The translations under genes and the position numbers were made by a program. This document shows, one piece after another, positions 62,958 to 64,000 of a stretch of 64,000 nucleotides of DNA; positions within the stretch are counted from its first letter, which is position 1, and each line of letters starts with the position of its first letter. Location of the stretch: contig CAJYIX010000009.1 of assembly GCA_913775315.1 (NCBI GenBank), positions 1 to 64,000 of the forward strand, in the 5' to 3' direction. Source of the DNA: an uncultured Sphingomonas sp. GTDB lineage: Bacteria; Pseudomonadota; Alphaproteobacteria; Sphingomonadales; Sphingomonadaceae. The notes under the pieces were generated by a model, which saw nothing but the letters and a program-made list of their open reading frames with translations, made no database searches and had not been told where the DNA came from.

Positions 62958-63749
62958 GTGACCCCGCCCGACCTCGGCCGGGTATCAGGCGCCCCCGTGC
63001 CGGGCGCGGCGCTCGCGCCCGAGCGGGGCCGGCCGCTCATCATCCGCTATGGCAAGCATCTGCGCGGGCTGTTCGACCGGCTTATCGCGGGCTCGTCGCT
63101 CGTCCCCAACGACCCCGTGCTCGACATGCGTGATTTCGCCTGGACGTGTGAGCTGCGCCGCCACTGGCGAGCGATCCGGCAGGAGGCCATGTCGGTCGCG
63201 CTCGACCGCGGCGCGGCACCCAGCCTGTCGGACGTGTCGCCCGATCACCGCGCGATCGCCGCGCCCGAGATGTGGCGATCGTTCTTCCTCCACGGCTATG
63301 GCTATCCGATCCCGGAGAACCTCGCCCGCTGCCCCGCGACCGCGGCGGCGGTGGCGAACATCCCCGGCCTCGTCAGCGCGTTTTTCTCGATCCTTGCGCC
63401 CGGCACGCACATCCCCGCACATCGCGGCGTGACCAAGGGGCTCATCACCTGCCATCTCGGCCTGATCGTGCCGCCGGACGGCGACATCCGCATGCGCGTT
63501 GCCGACCGCGTCGTGCGCTGGGCCGAGGGCGAGACGCTCGTCTTCGACGACACCTGGGACCACGAGGTCTGGAACGACAGCGCGGGCACGCGGGTCGTCC
63601 TGCTCATCCAGTTCGAGCGCCCGCTCGCCCAGCCGGGCAAGTGGTTCGCCGACCTGTTCATGGGCTTCGTCCGCCGCTCCGCCTTCGTGCAGGAGGCGCG
63701 TGACAACATCCACGCCTGGAACCGCGCCGTCTCGTCCCTCGATACTTGA
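62958..63749 (+). CDS. Aspartyl/asparaginyl beta-hydroxylase-domain protein
   Basis: This 263-residue protein has the cupin-fold Asp/Asn hydroxylase domain with iron-ligand His in IPAHRGVTKGLITCHLGL and TWDHEVWND. Family members use 2-oxoglutarate and O2; some act on lipid A (LpxO-type). The start is uncertain: GTG 62958 is taken, because the frame further upstream to 62748 overlaps the M16 start and lacks a ribosome site. Confidence 0.75.
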   Translation: MTPPDLGRVSGAPVPGAALAPERGRPLIIRYGKHLRGLFDRLIAGSSLVPNDPVLDMRDFAWTCELRRHWRAIRQEAMSVALDRGAAPSLSDVSPDHRAIAAPEMWRSFFLHGYGYPIPENLARCPATAAAVANIPGLVSAFFSILAPGTHIPAHRGVTKGLITCHLGLIVPPDGDIRMRVADRVVRWAEGETLVFDDTWDHEVWNDSAGTRVVLLIQFERPLAQPGKWFADLFMGFVRRSAFVQEARDNIHAWNRAVSSLDT

Positions 63750-63771
63750 TCGAAGGCAGGTGCGCGGCCAC

Positions 63772-64000
63772 ATGGCGGCGATGCTGATCGAAACCGAAGC
63801 CACGCCCAACCCCGCGACGATGAAGTTCCTGCCCGGCCGCGAGGTGATGGCCGGCGGCACCCGCGACTTCGCCAGCCCAGAGGAGGCGGAAGCCTCGCCA
63901 CTGGCCGACGCCCTGTTCGGGTTGGGCGACGTGACCGGCGTGTTCTTCGGCCGCGATTTCGTGAGTGTCACCGCGGCGCCCGGCACCGACTGGGCGAGCC
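63772..64000 (+). CDS. NifU/Nfu-type iron-sulfur scaffold protein (partial, cut by window edge)
   Basis: The first 76 codons encode MLIETEATPNPATMKFLPGR, the Nfu N-terminal domain, and continue through GLGDVTGVFFGRDFVSVT. The C-terminal CxxC cluster-binding domain lies beyond the window. Nfu proteins deliver [4Fe-4S] clusters to targets. The start may be 63781 (MLIET), as in relatives. Confidence 0.85.
   Translation, partial: MAAMLIETEATPNPATMKFLPGREVMAGGTRDFASPEEAEASPLADALFGLGDVTGVFFGRDFVSVTAAPGTDWAS

Overview
This is a 64 kb, high-GC chromosomal window from an alphaproteobacterium. The best guess is a Sphingomonas-like member of the Sphingomonadales. The guess rests on gene content and protein flavour: a MipA/OmpV porin, a cluster of Flp pilins, zapA next to 6S RNA and 5-formyl-THF cyclo-ligase, an NrdAB class I reductase, and many GTGA/ATGA overlapping starts. 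All assignments come from reading translations and motifs; no database search was run.

Layout. 1-183: the truncated left end of an IS5-type insertion sequence. 426-9705: an accessory catabolic island with the hallmarks of C-glycoside degradation. It has a GPH-type sugar importer, a TIM-barrel C-glycoside deglycosidase alpha subunit fused in translation to its small beta subunit, a second MFS transporter, a GntR regulator, a PHBH-fold FAD oxidoreductase and a GH39-like protein that has lost both catalytic glutamates. Near-palindromic TGATATATCA-type sites lie ahead of its transcription units. 9759-10292: a decayed NYN/OST-HTH gene. 10481-15862: a leftward cluster of an isoquinoline 1-oxidoreductase-like molybdoenzyme (2Fe-2S subunit, dihaem cytochrome c, molybdopterin subunit), a small membrane protein, a PmtA-like methyltransferase, an unknown protein and a MipA porin. 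16340-20657: an AraC regulator, two SDR oxidoreductases and an MFS exporter.

20957-26892: an unusual block of desaturase, PhnD-like protein, EpsC serine acetyltransferase, cation symporter, ATP-grasp ligase and LLM flavin monooxygenase, probably concerned with sulfur or thiols. 26950 onward is core genome: lepB-rnc, the glycolysis/pentose-phosphate operon tkt-gap-MOSC-pgk, a zapA-6S RNA-5-FCL block, tRNA-Asp, glpK, a MutT, three Flp pilins, an M23 peptidase, a GT2 transferase, folD, a YehZ-free MsrP-like sulfite-oxidase-fold enzyme with its cytochrome b and a TauE exporter, rlmN, a cyclopropane synthase, an amidase, nrdB and nrdA separated by small genes, an M20-type enzyme with altered metal ligands, a two-domain M16 protease, an Asp/Asn hydroxylase-like protein and the start of a NifU-type scaffold.

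The most interesting region is 0.4-9.7 kb. Import, oxidation at sugar C3 (FAD enzyme, inferred), C-C cleavage (alpha/beta deglycosidase) and control (GntR plus shared operators) can all be read from one stretch, alongside a pseudo-glycosidase and two further operator-linked genes of unknown role.
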